NCBI RefSeq assembly: GCF_005405545.1
Contig: NZ_BJEG01000005.1
Span: forward strand, 35,001-99,000
DNA from: Weissella hellenica
Lineage (GTDB): Bacteria > Bacillota > Bacilli > Lactobacillales > Lactobacillaceae
Length of the DNA stretch: 64,000 bases
Direction: 5' to 3'
In this document: piece by piece, positions 36,068 to 45,738 of the stretch
How positions within the stretch are numbered: position 1 is the first letter of the stretch
How the letters are laid out: each line of letters begins with the position of its first letter
Translations under genes and position numbers: made by a program
Notes under the pieces: generated by a model
Told to the model about the DNA's origin: nothing
The model's database searches: none
The model's input: only the letters and a program-made list of their open reading frames with translations

Positions 36068-36994
36068 TTACTCTGAAGCCCTGGGAAAAAAATTGCGATA
36101 ACTTTGCTGCAATGCATCAGTTGTGACATGGGTATATATTTGCGTTGTACTTAAACTACTATGTCCTAGTAACTGTTGTACGGTTCGTAAATCAGCTTGA
36201 TTGTTTAGCAAGTCAGTTGCAAATGTATGCCGAAACATATGAGCAGTAACATCTTGTGTTAAACCTGCCTGTTTACCAATTTGTTTTAAAATATACTCCA
36301 CACCCGCCGTCGTCAATTGGTTTCCTCGTTGATTCAAAAATAAATACTCATTTGGTAATTGTTGTTTTTGCACCAATAATGGTCGACTGGCTGTTAGGTA
36401 CTGTTCTAGCGCATCTAATGCATATTGACCAAATGGCACAATTCGCATCTTATTTCCTTTTCCAGTTATTGTAACTACTCGAGCACGTTGATCAACGGAC
36501 TGACGGGTCATATTTACAATTTCTGAAACACGAGCACCAGTTCCATACAGCATTTCTAGCAACAACCAATTACGAATACCTAGAATTGAATGGTCAGCAA
36601 GCACCACGTCAAACATACTATTTAGTTCTTTTTGATAAAAGTAACGTGGTAAATGTTTACCAAACTTTTGAAGCGTAATCCCCACAAATGGATTATCATT
36701 AACTAGTTCATTATTAATTAAAAAACGATAAAAGCTCCGTAACGAACTTACTTTACGAGCAATCGTTCTGGCGTCATCACCTTTTTCATATAGTTCAGAT
36801 AAAAACACGCGGACATCAAACGTTGTAATTTTATTTAAATCAATTTCTTGATTCGTTTGCGTTTTCGTCAAAAAACTTAAGAACTCTGTCATATCACTTT
36901 TATAAGCTTTTTGTGTTTCAACAGAATACTGTCTTTCAATACGTAAATAATCTAAAAAAAGTTGTTTAACATTTTCCGCATCTTTTGCATCCAT
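36068..36994 (-). CDS. xerC: Tyrosine recombinase XerC
   Basis: XerC resolves chromosome dimers at dif with a partner recombinase. The 308-residue protein has an N-terminal SAM-like core-binding domain (about 8-95) and the full catalytic set: Arg155 (GTGARVSEI), Lys179 (ITGKGNK), His252 and Arg255 (HMFRHTFA), His278 (LLGHSSL) and Tyr287 (QIYTHV). It follows topA by 11 bases, the position of codV/xerC in Bacillus, which favours XerC over XerD. It lacks the usual Bacillus partners on its other side (hslV, hslU, codY). Confidence 0.93.
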   Translation of the reverse strand: MDAKDAENVKQLFLDYLRIERQYSVETQKAYKSDMTEFLSFLTKTQTNQEIDLNKITTFDVRVFLSELYEKGDDARTIARKVSSLRSFYRFLINNELVNDNPFVGITLQKFGKHLPRYFYQKELNSMFDVVLADHSILGIRNWLLLEMLYGTGARVSEIVNMTRQSVDQRARVVTITGKGNKMRIVPFGQYALDALEQYLTASRPLLVQKQQLPNEYLFLNQRGNQLTTAGVEYILKQIGKQAGLTQDVTAHMFRHTFATDLLNNQADLRTVQQLLGHSSLSTTQIYTHVTTDALQQSYRNFFPRASE

Positions 36995-37005
36995 TATTGT
37001 CTCCT

Positions 37006-39156
37006 TTAATCAGAAGATTCAACTAAACTTACTTGATTTTCTTTATTTGTTTGTTCTGACTTATCTTCTTTAGGTGTTGTACCATCTGGTAATGTTTTTT
37101 CATTGGGCTTATCCCAAGAAACAAAATCACATTCAGGATAACGTGAACAACCATAAAATGTGCGACCACGCTTAGTTTTACGTTCAACAATTTGGCCGGT
37201 TTTACACTTAGGGCATAACAAACCAATTTCTTCTACGATTGTTTGTGTATTACGACAGTCTGGGAAGCGTGAACAAGCATGGAATTTACCATACCGCCCT
37301 AGTTTTGTTAACATTGGCGCACCACAAATATCACAATCATATCCAGCTAATTCATCCTTTAAAACAACCTTTTCCATTTCTTTTTCAGCTACTTCTAATT
37401 CTTTAGAAAATGGCGTAAAGAAATCATCAACAACCTTTACCCAATACTTTTTACCAGATTCAACATTGTCCAAATCTGTTTCAACCTGGGCAGTAAACTT
37501 TATATTCGTCACATCAGGGAAAAATTCTTGTACAGTATTTTGAACTAGTTCACCTAATTCAGTTGGGACAAATTTTTTTGTATCTAACCGCACATAAGCT
37601 CTGCGTTGAATTGTTTCAATTGTTGCTGCATACGTTGAAGGACGCCCCACACCATTTTCCTCTAAAGCTCTAACTAACGTTGCTTCAGTATAACGAGCCG
37701 GTGGTTGCGTGAAGTGCTGTTCAGGTGACATTGTCACCATATCTAATACGTCGCCTATCTCAAGTGCTGGTAACTTATTATCTTTACTTTTAGCAGCCGG
37801 GTATGCCTTTGTAAAACCAGCAAATTTTGTCTGTGAACCATTCGCTTTAAAAGTAACACCATTTTGTTCAATTGTAACTGCCATTGTTTCCAAAATTTCT
37901 GGTGTCATTTGACTAGCTACAAAACGAGACCATATTAGTTGATAAAGCTTAAACTGTTCGTTAGTCAACTTATCTTTTACCGACGAAGGTGTTCTGAAAA
38001 CTGAAGTTGGTCGAATAGCTTCATGGGCATCCTGAGCACCTTCTTGTTTCTTACCTTGAATTGGTTTAGCAGAAACAAATTCTTCACCATACTCATCATG
38101 AATAAATGTTGTCGCTTCTGATTTAGCAGTGTCTGACAATCGTGTTGAATCAGTACGCATATAGGTAATTAATCCAACCGTACCATTTTTACCACCTAAA
38201 TTAATACCCTCATATAATTGTTGTGCTGCCATCATCGTTTTACGAGTTTTAAAATTTAATTGCGTATTAGCAGTTTGCTGCATCGTTGATGTCGTAAACG
38301 GCGGTTGCGGATTTCGTTTACGTTCCTTAGTAACCAAATTGACAACATCAAACGGTTGGGTTTTATCAATTTTCTTTAAAATATCCTGGACAGCGTCATT
38401 ATCAGGCAACGCCATTTTTTTATTACCAAGACCATAAAACGACGATTTAAATTTAGTTCGACCCTTTTTAAACATAGTGTCTAATGACCAGTACTCATCT
38501 GGTTCAAACCTTTGAATTTCTTGTTCACGTTTAATCACTAGTCCTAACGCAATTGACTGTACACGACCAGCTGATAATCCTTTTTTAACTTTCTTCCATA
38601 GTATAGGTGACAATGAATAACCAACAAGTCTATCTAAAATACGACGAGCTTGTTGCGCATCCACCAAATCCATATCAATCTTTCGTGGATGTTTGAAAGC
38701 CTCTTTAACAGCATCCTTGGTAATTTCGTTAAAGACAACCCGATTATCACTATCATCTAAATTCAAATCTAAAATATGCGCTAAATGCCAAGCAATGGCC
38801 TCTCCTTCGCGATCCGGGTCGGAAGCTAGATAGACATGTTTAGATGCCTTTGCATCCTTTTTCAAGGATTTAATGACATCCCCCTTACCTCGAATATTGA
38901 TGTATTTTGGCTGATAATCATTTTCAATATCTACCCCCATCGTCGACTTGGGTAAATCACGAATATGACCAATACTTGCAACAACTTTATAACTTTTGCC
39001 CAAGTATTTTTCAATTGTTTTTGCTTTAGATGGTGATTCAACAATAACTAAGTTCTTTTGAACTTTCGCTTTACTCTTCGCACGAGTTTTAGTTTTAGTT
39101 GTCGTTTTTTTCACCGCACGCGCCTTTTTTTCTTTAACAGCAGTTTGTGAAACCAT
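37006..39156 (-). CDS. topA: DNA topoisomerase I
   Basis: TopA relaxes negative supercoils. The 716-residue protein opens with a Lys/Arg/Thr-rich extension (about residues 9-33) not always present in the family. The Toprim domain follows ([17 protein letters not shown] with Glu40; DPDREGEA at 113-120), then the active tyrosine Tyr332 ([12 protein letters not shown]). Two C-terminal four-cysteine zinc ribbons begin at CDICGAP and CPKCKTG. AGAGGTG lies seven bases before the ATG. It is downstream of dprA with a 123-base gap and could have its own promoter. Confidence 0.96.
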   Translation of the reverse strand: MVSQTAVKEKKARAVKKTTTKTKTRAKSKAKVQKNLVIVESPSKAKTIEKYLGKSYKVVASIGHIRDLPKSTMGVDIENDYQPKYINIRGKGDVIKSLKKDAKASKHVYLASDPDREGEAIAWHLAHILDLNLDDSDNRVVFNEITKDAVKEAFKHPRKIDMDLVDAQQARRILDRLVGYSLSPILWKKVKKGLSAGRVQSIALGLVIKREQEIQRFEPDEYWSLDTMFKKGRTKFKSSFYGLGNKKMALPDNDAVQDILKKIDKTQPFDVVNLVTKERKRNPQPPFTTSTMQQTANTQLNFKTRKTMMAAQQLYEGINLGGKNGTVGLITYMRTDSTRLSDTAKSEATTFIHDEYGEEFVSAKPIQGKKQEGAQDAHEAIRPTSVFRTPSSVKDKLTNEQFKLYQLIWSRFVASQMTPEILETMAVTIEQNGVTFKANGSQTKFAGFTKAYPAAKSKDNKLPALEIGDVLDMVTMSPEQHFTQPPARYTEATLVRALEENGVGRPSTYAATIETIQRRAYVRLDTKKFVPTELGELVQNTVQEFFPDVTNIKFTAQVETDLDNVESGKKYWVKVVDDFFTPFSKELEVAEKEMEKVVLKDELAGYDCDICGAPMLTKLGRYGKFHACSRFPDCRNTQTIVEEIGLLCPKCKTGQIVERKTKRGRTFYGCSRYPECDFVSWDKPNEKTLPDGTTPKEDKSEQTNKENQVSLVESSD

Positions 39157-39279
39157 TTGCGTGCACCTCTTTTCTTATAATTTATTTTTATTTTAATTAG
39201 TCTTTATACCTAACAGTATTGTACTATACACTATCAACCTGAGATTTGCCAAATGCTCATTGTTTAAAATCTACACTAA

Positions 39280-40146
39280 TTAATAAAAATTTTTGAATTC
39301 TAGTACAATTTGTTGCGGCACTAGAATAGGCGTAGCTCCAGCCAAAATTAATGCATTAGTCCCTTTAGAAATTTGTTCATCAATACGGCCTGGTACAGCC
39401 ATTACGGTTCTATTTTGTTCTAAAGCGATCATCGCTGTTATCAAAGAACCCGAACGTTTTTTAGCTTCAACCACGATACAAACATGGCTTAAACCTGCAA
39501 TAATCCGATTACGTTCCGGAAAATTTTTTCGTTTAGGCCCCTGCCAAGGTAAATACTCAGACAGTAATAATCCATTGGCAGCAATCTTTTCTTGCAATAA
39601 ATCATCACGTTGCGGATAGGTACAATCAAGTCCCGTTGTAATGATACCAATTGTTTTGCCACCGGCAGCTAATGTCGTACGATGTGTCAATTCATCGATA
39701 CCTAAAGCTAATCCAGAAACAGTTGTTAATCCTGATTTTACCAGATAAGGTATCCATGCATGTAATATTTTTTTACCGTAGTCCGTGGCTTGACGGGCAC
39801 CAACAATTGCAACCAATGGCTGGTCTAATAGCTTCAAATCACCTTGATAAAATAAACAAATGGGGGCATCTATACAAAATAATAAATATTTTGGATACTG
39901 ATCATCACATATTGTGATAAAAGGACATTGTTTAAGCCATTGAAATTGCCTTTGCCAAACTTTTTGCTGATACCAATCATAAATATATTGCTGTTTTTCC
40001 TGATTGAGACGGCTCAATTGTAAAATCAATTTCAGGCTAATGTTAGCTAGCTTATTTTTATCCAAATATTGCCAGATACGATAACGCCCTTTAATCGTCA
40101 ATCCTGGCACTAACATTAACCACAATAAAAAATCACGTTGTTTCAT
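39280..40146 (-). CDS. dprA: DNA processing protein DprA
   Basis: DprA binds incoming single-stranded DNA and loads RecA during transformation. The 288-residue protein has the Rossmann-like DprA core (VAIVGARQATDYG, SGLALGIDELTH, then GIITTGLDCTYPQ and ERNRIIAGLS), close to the normal length. AGGAGG lies seven bases before the ATG. Competence genes are scattered in lactic acid bacteria, and intact dprA alone does not show that the strain is transformable. Confidence 0.93.
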   Translation of the reverse strand: MKQRDFLLWLMLVPGLTIKGRYRIWQYLDKNKLANISLKLILQLSRLNQEKQQYIYDWYQQKVWQRQFQWLKQCPFITICDDQYPKYLLFCIDAPICLFYQGDLKLLDQPLVAIVGARQATDYGKKILHAWIPYLVKSGLTTVSGLALGIDELTHRTTLAAGGKTIGIITTGLDCTYPQRDDLLQEKIAANGLLLSEYLPWQGPKRKNFPERNRIIAGLSHVCIVVEAKKRSGSLITAMIALEQNRTVMAVPGRIDEQISKGTNALILAGATPILVPQQIVLEFKNFY

Positions 40147-40195
40147 CTAACATCCTCCTACTATAAAAGAGACGTGTGACAGCGTGATTTGTGTA

Positions 40196-40960
40196 TTATT
40201 TTAAATGTTTTTTTACTGGTGAAAACGTTTTTCGATGAATAGGCGTCACTCCCAGAGTTGCTAAGCCAGCCAAATGTTCAGCAGTACCATACCCTGCATT
40301 ACGCTCAAAGCCATAGCCAGGATACTGCATAGCAAAGTCTTTCATTAATGTATCACGATAATTTTTAGCCAAAATAGATGCTGCACCAATAGAAATACTC
40401 CGGTCATCACCTTTAATTAATTTTTCTTGGGGCAATGGTAAGTCAACAGTCATCGCATCAATCAACAAACCATCTAGAGGTACATGTAACGATTCAATTG
40501 CTAGACGCATAGCAACTCGTGAAGCTTCATAGATGTTTAAAGAATCAATTTGTTCAGCATCAACAATCCCAAATGCAAAATCAACAACCTTTTCACGTAA
40601 TTCTTGATCTAATTTCAAACGTGTTTTTTCAGTTAATTGTTTAGAATCATGCACAATCGTCATATCAAATGACTCATCAATAACAACTGCTGCAGCAACA
40701 ACAGGACCAGCTAATGGTCCCCGACCAACTTCATCGACACCGGCCAACTGTGCACCTCGTTGCCAAGCTTGTTTTTCAAATACTAGACGGTTTTCAAATG
40801 CTTGGTTTTGATGCCGTTCTTTTTCTTGCTGTTTATCATACTGCACTAATAATTTTTTCACACCAATTCGTTGGTCTTGTCGCCAACGTATCAAATCATC
40901 TGCAGTTGGATCGCCCTTTAATAAACCTTTTATTAACCCAATTGTTTCTTTACGATTCAT
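40196..40960 (-). CDS. rnhB: Ribonuclease HII
   Basis: RNase HII removes ribonucleotides misincorporated in DNA and RNA in hybrids. The 254-residue protein has the catalytic DEVGRG motif (AGVDEVGRGPLAGPVVAAAV) after an N-terminal extension typical of Firmicute RnhB (about 75 residues). Asp in HDSKQLTEKTR and LLIDAMTVD supply other metal ligands. It overlaps rbgA by 11 bases, with the ATG at 40960 preceded by GGTGAAG. A TTG one codon earlier is a less likely start. Confidence 0.94.
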   Translation of the reverse strand: MNRKETIGLIKGLLKGDPTADDLIRWRQDQRIGVKKLLVQYDKQQEKERHQNQAFENRLVFEKQAWQRGAQLAGVDEVGRGPLAGPVVAAAVVIDESFDMTIVHDSKQLTEKTRLKLDQELREKVVDFAFGIVDAEQIDSLNIYEASRVAMRLAIESLHVPLDGLLIDAMTVDLPLPQEKLIKGDDRSISIGAASILAKNYRDTLMKDFAMQYPGYGFERNAGYGTAEHLAGLATLGVTPIHRKTFSPVKKHLK

Positions 40961-41825
40961 CAATTACTTCACCAATATTATCACTAGGTAATTCAAGCGT
41001 ATAACGCCCTATTTTACCTCGTCTTAAATCAAGGAGCATCCTTTCAGCGGCACGATTGTAATCATCTTTAAATCCTAATTTTTGTGTAATTGTTAATAGG
41101 ATATCGACATCTGATTGCGTTTCCCAAATGTTTTCACTTAGATGATATCTCGTTATAATCGCTTCTGAGTTATATTCTCTAAAGAATTTTAAAACAGCCA
41201 ACGCAATATCATCCAAATTAATTAATTGATCTTTGATAGCGCCAGTCATCGCCAAATGTTGACCAACTCTTTGATCAACAAACTTAGGCCACAACACTCC
41301 TGGGGTATCTAGTAATTCTAAATTTGTTGGTGTTTTTAACCATTGTAATTTTTTCGTAACTCCTGGACGATCACCTGTGATAGCCACGTTTTTAGTTACC
41401 AAATGATTCAATAGTGTCGACTTACCAACATTAGGAATACCAGCTACTAAAGCACGGATTGCCTTATCTTGCACTCCTTTTTCTGCCAAATTTGCCCATT
41501 TATCTGCCAAAACTAGGCGAGCTGCTTTGGTGATAATTTGTGGTGTTTTATGGCCACGAGTATCTAAAGATACAACTGATAACCCTTGTGATTCAAAATA
41601 AGTACGCCAAATACTTGTTCTTTCTGGGTCAGCGAGATCTGTTTTAGTCATTACGATTAGTCTTGGCTTGTCGCCTAAAACTTCATCTAATTCTGGGTTT
41701 CGTGATGATAATGGAATGCGGGCATCTACTAACTCAAACACAATATCCACGTGCTTTAAATTTTCGCGCATCAATCGAAATGCTTTCGCCATGTGCCCTG
41801 GGAACCATTGTATAATTTGAGACAT
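40950..41825 (-). CDS. rbgA: Ribosome biogenesis GTPase RbgA (YlqF)
   Basis: RbgA is a circularly permuted GTPase needed for late 50S subunit maturation. In the 291-residue protein the motifs run G4 first (TKTDL, 60-64) then G1 (AGIPNVGKSTLLN, about 128-140) and G3 (DTPGVLWP), confirming permutation. The N-terminal WFPGHMAKA and the C-terminal helical domain match the family. GAGGAG lies six bases before the ATG. It begins the rbgA-rnhB-dprA-topA-xerC run conserved with Bacillus, although trmFO is missing between topA and xerC. Confidence 0.95.
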   Translation of the reverse strand: MSQIIQWFPGHMAKAFRLMRENLKHVDIVFELVDARIPLSSRNPELDEVLGDKPRLIVMTKTDLADPERTSIWRTYFESQGLSVVSLDTRGHKTPQIITKAARLVLADKWANLAEKGVQDKAIRALVAGIPNVGKSTLLNHLVTKNVAITGDRPGVTKKLQWLKTPTNLELLDTPGVLWPKFVDQRVGQHLAMTGAIKDQLINLDDIALAVLKFFREYNSEAIITRYHLSENIWETQSDVDILLTITQKLGFKDDYNRAAERMLLDLRRGKIGRYTLELPSDNIGEVIDES

Positions 41826-41846
41826 ATTAAACTCCTCTATTTGTCA

Positions 41847-42068
41847 TTATGATTCTGATATCAAATATTGTGACCATGCTTGATCAAAAATCGACATACT
41901 GTGTAAATACGTCGCATTTTCTTCTAAATACCGAGATACAAAATCAAAATCATCCGTATGTTTAGGAAATTGTGTATCATAAAATGCTGCATTGGCAAAA
42001 TTTTCAACTTCGTCACTGGTTACTGGATTACGTTGTGTCATTAGCCATTGAAAAAATGAACGTCTCAT
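41847..42068 (-). CDS. yozE: YozE family protein (UPF0346)
   Basis: A 73-residue protein with the YozE SAM-like signature: RSFFQWLMTQRNP near the start, FANAAFYDTQFPKHTDDFD and YLHSMSIFDQAW. Its role in Firmicutes is unknown. The ATG overlaps the ypmS stop by four bases, so ypmR-ypmS-yozE reads as one translationally coupled unit ahead of rbgA. Confidence 0.9.
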   Translation of the reverse strand: MRRSFFQWLMTQRNPVTSDEVENFANAAFYDTQFPKHTDDFDFVSRYLEENATYLHSMSIFDQAWSQYLISES

Positions 42069-42682
42069 TTATCTGAAAAGCCTCCTTTAAATACAAATTT
42101 ATCGTTTTTGGGATCAATTTGAACTGCTTTAACACGTACCCCTTGTACTTTTGGCGCTTTACCTAAATCAATCAATAAAGTTTGCTTATGCGAGTCTAGT
42201 ATCAACCACTTAGGTAAATCAACTTTTTTGCCAAAATAAGTCATAATAAATTTTACCGGTAATGGTAATTGACCAACAGCAACTGAATCTGCGTGTAATA
42301 AAATCCCACCATTTTTGGTTACTTCTGGCGTCATTTGCATCCCGAAATCAACAGATTGACCAAATAAACGATACGTACCATAAACCATCATGCCTTTTTT
42401 TTGCATTTCAAAACGAAATTGCTTACGTAATGACGGATCTGCATTGATATATTTTTCAACTAAAGCATTTAGTTCTTTACGACTAATACTGACCTCAAAT
42501 GAGGCTTGTCCAATTTCTGGTCTCGTATCAGTTACATGCTTATGACTTTGTGGCATTAACATTAATCCAATGCTAATGATAACCAACACTAACAATGTTC
42601 CTAAAATACCTTTAAAAGCCCCTTGCCGACGTGCCATTTTAATACGTACGTCAGCACCTGGTCGCATATTATTTTTTGTCAT
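42065..42682 (-). CDS. ypmS: YpmS family membrane protein (DUF2140)
   Basis: A 205-residue protein with a cytoplasmic basic N terminus, one membrane helix (about residues 25-42) and an extracellular domain of the YpmS type (EVSISRKELNALVEKYIN, then LFGQSVDFGMQMTPEV and LPVKFIMTYFGK). The function is unknown; its constant pairing with the SGNH hydrolase ypmR suggests a shared envelope role. It overlaps ypmR by 14 bases and yozE by four. Confidence 0.88.
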   Translation of the reverse strand: MTKNNMRPGADVRIKMARRQGAFKGILGTLLVLVIISIGLMLMPQSHKHVTDTRPEIGQASFEVSISRKELNALVEKYINADPSLRKQFRFEMQKKGMMVYGTYRLFGQSVDFGMQMTPEVTKNGGILLHADSVAVGQLPLPVKFIMTYFGKKVDLPKWLILDSHKQTLLIDLGKAPKVQGVRVKAVQIDPKNDKFVFKGGFSDK

Positions 42683-43553
42683 TGATTTTTAACCATTCCT
42701 GTTTCGTAGCTGCCATTTTCTGGGCTAACAGAGCACTCATTTTATCATAACCCGTATCATTTGGATGGTAATGATCCTGCGTTGTTATGTAATGATTACG
42801 TTCGTTTTGGGCCTTTACTTGCAAGGCTTTTGTCACCATGCTGTTATTTAGCGAGCCACGATTAGCTAGCTTAGCAGATGCCCGTAATTTTTCACGTGCT
42901 ATTTTTGTTGTATATTGACCGTAAGTTAATGTTTTAAAAGTTGAAACATAGTAAACTCGTTGATCAGCAGATGCTAAATTAGCATTAATATCATTATAAA
43001 TCTTAACATCTGCATTTAAGTCATCACGATTAGCTAAGTAAACATATAACGGATTATAATTACCGAACAAATAGATAGGTGCATTGTTATTTTGTTTTTC
43101 GATAAAATTAACTAAAGCTATCAAATTTTCAGTATAATTCGGCATTGCTTGTGCAACATATTTCGTAACATCTTGTTCAGATTTAGAAAAAATACCTTTG
43201 AACAGTGTCTGCTGTAAATCATTACCACCCACCGTCAAAGCAATAACATCTGCTTTTTTTAATTGTTTAATTGCCTTTGGATTAGCTTTAATTCGTTTTA
43301 GAATTTGGTCAGACCGATCGCCAGCTTTACCATAATTGGCAGTTTTAACTTTAACATCATATTTATCAGCAATAATTTGTGCAGTTCTTTTTGTGTAACC
43401 TTGTTGTGTAGTTGTATCGCCCACTCCTTCAGTTAAAGAATCGCCTACTGCAATAAAATTAATTGTTTTTTTATCAGCTGCATGAATTATCCCTGTATTC
43501 AATAAAAACACAGCACACATGGCTATTAAACAGCATATTATTTTTTTAAACAT
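42669..43553 (-). CDS. ypmR: Exported SGNH/GDSL hydrolase (YpmR)
   Basis: A 294-residue hydrolase with an N-terminal export signal (hydrophobic to about residue 23, then IHAAD) and SGNH motifs: block I AVGDSLTEG with nucleophile Ser39, block III VGGNDLQQ, block V DHYHPNDTGY holding the catalytic Asp and His. It probably deacylates a lipid or cell-wall substrate outside the membrane; the substrate is not known. No proper lipobox cysteine follows the signal. GAGAGGAG precedes the ATG. Confidence 0.88.
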   Translation of the reverse strand: MFKKIICCLIAMCAVFLLNTGIIHAADKKTINFIAVGDSLTEGVGDTTTQQGYTKRTAQIIADKYDVKVKTANYGKAGDRSDQILKRIKANPKAIKQLKKADVIALTVGGNDLQQTLFKGIFSKSEQDVTKYVAQAMPNYTENLIALVNFIEKQNNNAPIYLFGNYNPLYVYLANRDDLNADVKIYNDINANLASADQRVYYVSTFKTLTYGQYTTKIAREKLRASAKLANRGSLNNSMVTKALQVKAQNERNHYITTQDHYHPNDTGYDKMSALLAQKMAATKQEWLKINDKK

Positions 43554-43610
43554 ATCAGCAACTCCTCTCTGAACAAGATAACCTAATGTATTATTTTACC
43601 ATATTTACCA

Positions 43611-43650
43611 AGACACGAAAAATAGCGGGACATGACCGTCCCGCTATTTT
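43611..43650 (-). terminator. Terminator of the first degV gene
   Basis: Thirteen-base perfect GC-rich stem AAAATAGCGGGAC / GTCCCGCTATTTT (43619-43631, 43638-43650), 17 bases past the degV stop on the minus strand. Confidence 0.88.
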
Positions 43651-43667
43651 ATAACCATTAACTTTAA

Positions 43668-44513
43668 TTAATTTAATTGATAACTAAAACCAATAGCTGC
43701 ATCACCAGTATGTGTTGCAACAATCGGTGTTGTTTGTTGTAACACAATGTGCGTATCTGGAAACATTGCTTTTAACTGTTCACCGAGTTCTTCACGCTTT
43801 TCTGGAATCCCTGCCGTTGAAATACCAATAGCATGTACACCATTAGGAGCTGCTTGCAAGATATCAGTAATCTTTTTAAAATAAGCCTTCGTTGATTTCG
43901 CACCACGACCTTTTGTTTCAACGTTAATATTACCTGAAACAACATGTGCACCAATACGAATATTCAACATACCAGCTAGGAGACCTGCCGTTTTTGATAA
44001 ACGACCACCCGCAACTAAATTATCTAATTTTGAGACCATCAAATATTGTTCTGTTTTGGTCTTTACAGCCTCAATTTCGGCTAGTACTTCATCACGTGTA
44101 GCACCTTGAGCTGCCTTTTTAGCTGCTGCCAAAACAATCATGCCAAGTGAACGATCAATTAGATCAGAATCAATAACAGTAACATCCCCATCTACCATCA
44201 TTGCTGCTTGAGAGGCAGCATCAACTGATCCAGATAATCCCTTTGTCAAATGAATTGAAATAACTGATGATTCATCAGCAACTAAAGGCTCATATACCTC
44301 CGTGAATAATCCTAAAGCTGGTTGTGAAGTTTGTGGTAAACTTTTAGCTACTGCCATTTTATCCATGAATTCTACTGGTGATATTGTAATACCATCTTGG
44401 TACGTAACACCATCAATAACAATAGTTAATGGCACTACTGTTATTTGATATTTCTCAATTTCATCCGGCAACAACATCGCTGTCGAGTCAGTTACAATTT
44501 TTACTTGGGCCAT
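43668..44513 (-). CDS. DegV family fatty-acid-binding protein (copy 1)
   Basis: A 281-residue DegV-fold protein. Family members bind a fatty acid and act as FakB subunits that present exogenous fatty acid to the kinase FakA. The signature IVTDSTAMLL at the start, LPQTSQPA near residue 60, SIHLTKGLSGSVDAA and LVAGGRLSKTAG are visible. GGGGAAG precedes the ATG. It has its own terminator and is followed upstream by a second degV with another terminator, so the two are independently expressed. The kinase gene fakA is not in the window, and acyl-chain preference cannot be read from the sequence. Confidence 0.88.
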   Translation of the reverse strand: MAQVKIVTDSTAMLLPDEIEKYQITVVPLTIVIDGVTYQDGITISPVEFMDKMAVAKSLPQTSQPALGLFTEVYEPLVADESSVISIHLTKGLSGSVDAASQAAMMVDGDVTVIDSDLIDRSLGMIVLAAAKKAAQGATRDEVLAEIEAVKTKTEQYLMVSKLDNLVAGGRLSKTAGLLAGMLNIRIGAHVVSGNINVETKGRGAKSTKAYFKKITDILQAAPNGVHAIGISTAGIPEKREELGEQLKAMFPDTHIVLQQTTPIVATHTGDAAIGFSYQLN

Positions 44514-44640
44514 TATCTTTACTTCCCCGTTTTCTCTAATTCAATATACTTAATTGTCTCATTTTTATATTATTTTTTCAATTAACTAATATACAAAAAC
44601 CTATAATCTAGTCTTTGTAACTACATTACAGTCAACATCC

Positions 44641-44693
44641 TACACAAAAAAAGCTGCAATCAATAATCTATTGGATAACAACAGCTTTCTTTA
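44641..44693 (-). terminator. Terminator of the second degV gene
   Basis: AAAGCTG / CAGCTTT stem (44650-44656, 44682-44688) around a longer, partly paired loop, followed on the minus strand by seven T. It overlaps the last bases just past the stop. Confidence 0.75.
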
Positions 44694-44695
44694 TC

Positions 44696-45562
44696 TTAAA
44701 GTGAGTCTGGGTCACGTAACCAGGCTAAAACAAGTGCCCCTTTTCCTAAATGAGCACCAATCACAGGACCAATATATGAATATTCAATCAGCATGTCAGG
44801 ATACTTTTTTTGTAATTCGTCATGCCAAGCTTTACCAGTCACTTCATCATTTCCTTGAATAACAATAGCACGCAATGGATAATCAGCTTGATTTTTAGCT
44901 TCTGCAAATAAAGTTTCTGCGCGCTGCATTGCTTTTTTCATTGATCTTACTTTTTCAAATGGCACAATATGATTTGTTTCATTATCAAAAGTTAAAAGTG
45001 GCTTTATTTTTAGCATCGTACCAATAAATGCTGAGGCATTTGACAAACGCCCTCCGCGCACTAGATTTTGTAAATCATCAACAATAAAGCATTCATCAAC
45101 CGTTGTCGACAACACATCTATTGTTTTGATAATTTCAGTAATATCTAGTCCTGCTTGTGCCATTTGAGCGGCCTTCATAACCATATGCCCCATTAGACGC
45201 ACTGTAATCTTTGAATCATAGCCATAAACTTCAAAGTCCTCAACCATATCATTCAGGCTAGCAACTGTGCTAACAGTCCCTGAAATAGTTGATGCTAAAT
45301 TAATGACCAAGGCAGCATCATAGCCTTCTGCTTTTAAATTATCAAATAATGATAACCAAACACCAACTGCTGGTTGTGAAGTTGTCGGAAATTCTGAAGA
45401 TGTAGTTAATTTTTCATAAAACTCTTCAGTTGTGATATCCACACCTTCACGGTAAGTCACGCCATCAATAATAACTGGTATCGAGACGACTTTTATATCA
45501 TATTTATCAATTTCTTCCTGACTCAAATAAGCAGTTGAGTCAGTTACGACTGCAAGTTTCAT
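44696..45562 (-). CDS. DegV family fatty-acid-binding protein (copy 2)
   Basis: A 288-residue DegV-fold protein only moderately similar to its 281-residue neighbour: VVTDSTAYLS, FPTTSQPAVG, LASTISGTVSTVAS and LVRGGRLSNAS are shared positions. The divergence suggests different fatty acid preferences rather than a recent duplication. AAAGGAT lies before the ATG. A 22-base palindrome, TTGACGT-N8-ACGTCAA, sits just upstream, and a MarR gene is the next gene upstream, which suggests regulated expression. Confidence 0.87.
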   Translation of the reverse strand: MKLAVVTDSTAYLSQEEIDKYDIKVVSIPVIIDGVTYREGVDITTEEFYEKLTTSSEFPTTSQPAVGVWLSLFDNLKAEGYDAALVINLASTISGTVSTVASLNDMVEDFEVYGYDSKITVRLMGHMVMKAAQMAQAGLDITEIIKTIDVLSTTVDECFIVDDLQNLVRGGRLSNASAFIGTMLKIKPLLTFDNETNHIVPFEKVRSMKKAMQRAETLFAEAKNQADYPLRAIVIQGNDEVTGKAWHDELQKKYPDMLIEYSYIGPVIGAHLGKGALVLAWLRDPDSL

Positions 45563-45586
45563 TTAATTAAATCCTTTCGAAGCCAT

Positions 45587-45608
45587 TTGACGTCTATCGT
45601 AACGTCAA
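45587..45608 (-). promoter_or_regulatory. Candidate operator upstream of the second degV gene
   Basis: Perfect inverted repeat TTGACGT (45587-45593) / ACGTCAA (45602-45608) with an eight-base spacer, 25 bases upstream of the ATG. Further upstream a looser AT-rich dyad (ACTGAT ... ATCAGT, about 45616-45646) is visible. Confidence 0.5.
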
Positions 45609-45738
45609 TTAATTACTGATAATATATCTATATTTTATAATCAGTAAAAAATTATTTTAATATGTAAAACGACTTAGTTACTCGGTAAATCATACCATAA
45701 ATCAAAAATGTTTTCATTTTAGTTCTAAAACTAAAATT

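Noticed and set aside
37160..37543. 127-codon frame opposite the topA zinc ribbons
   Set aside because: It is the complement of conserved TopA sequence and shows no family features.
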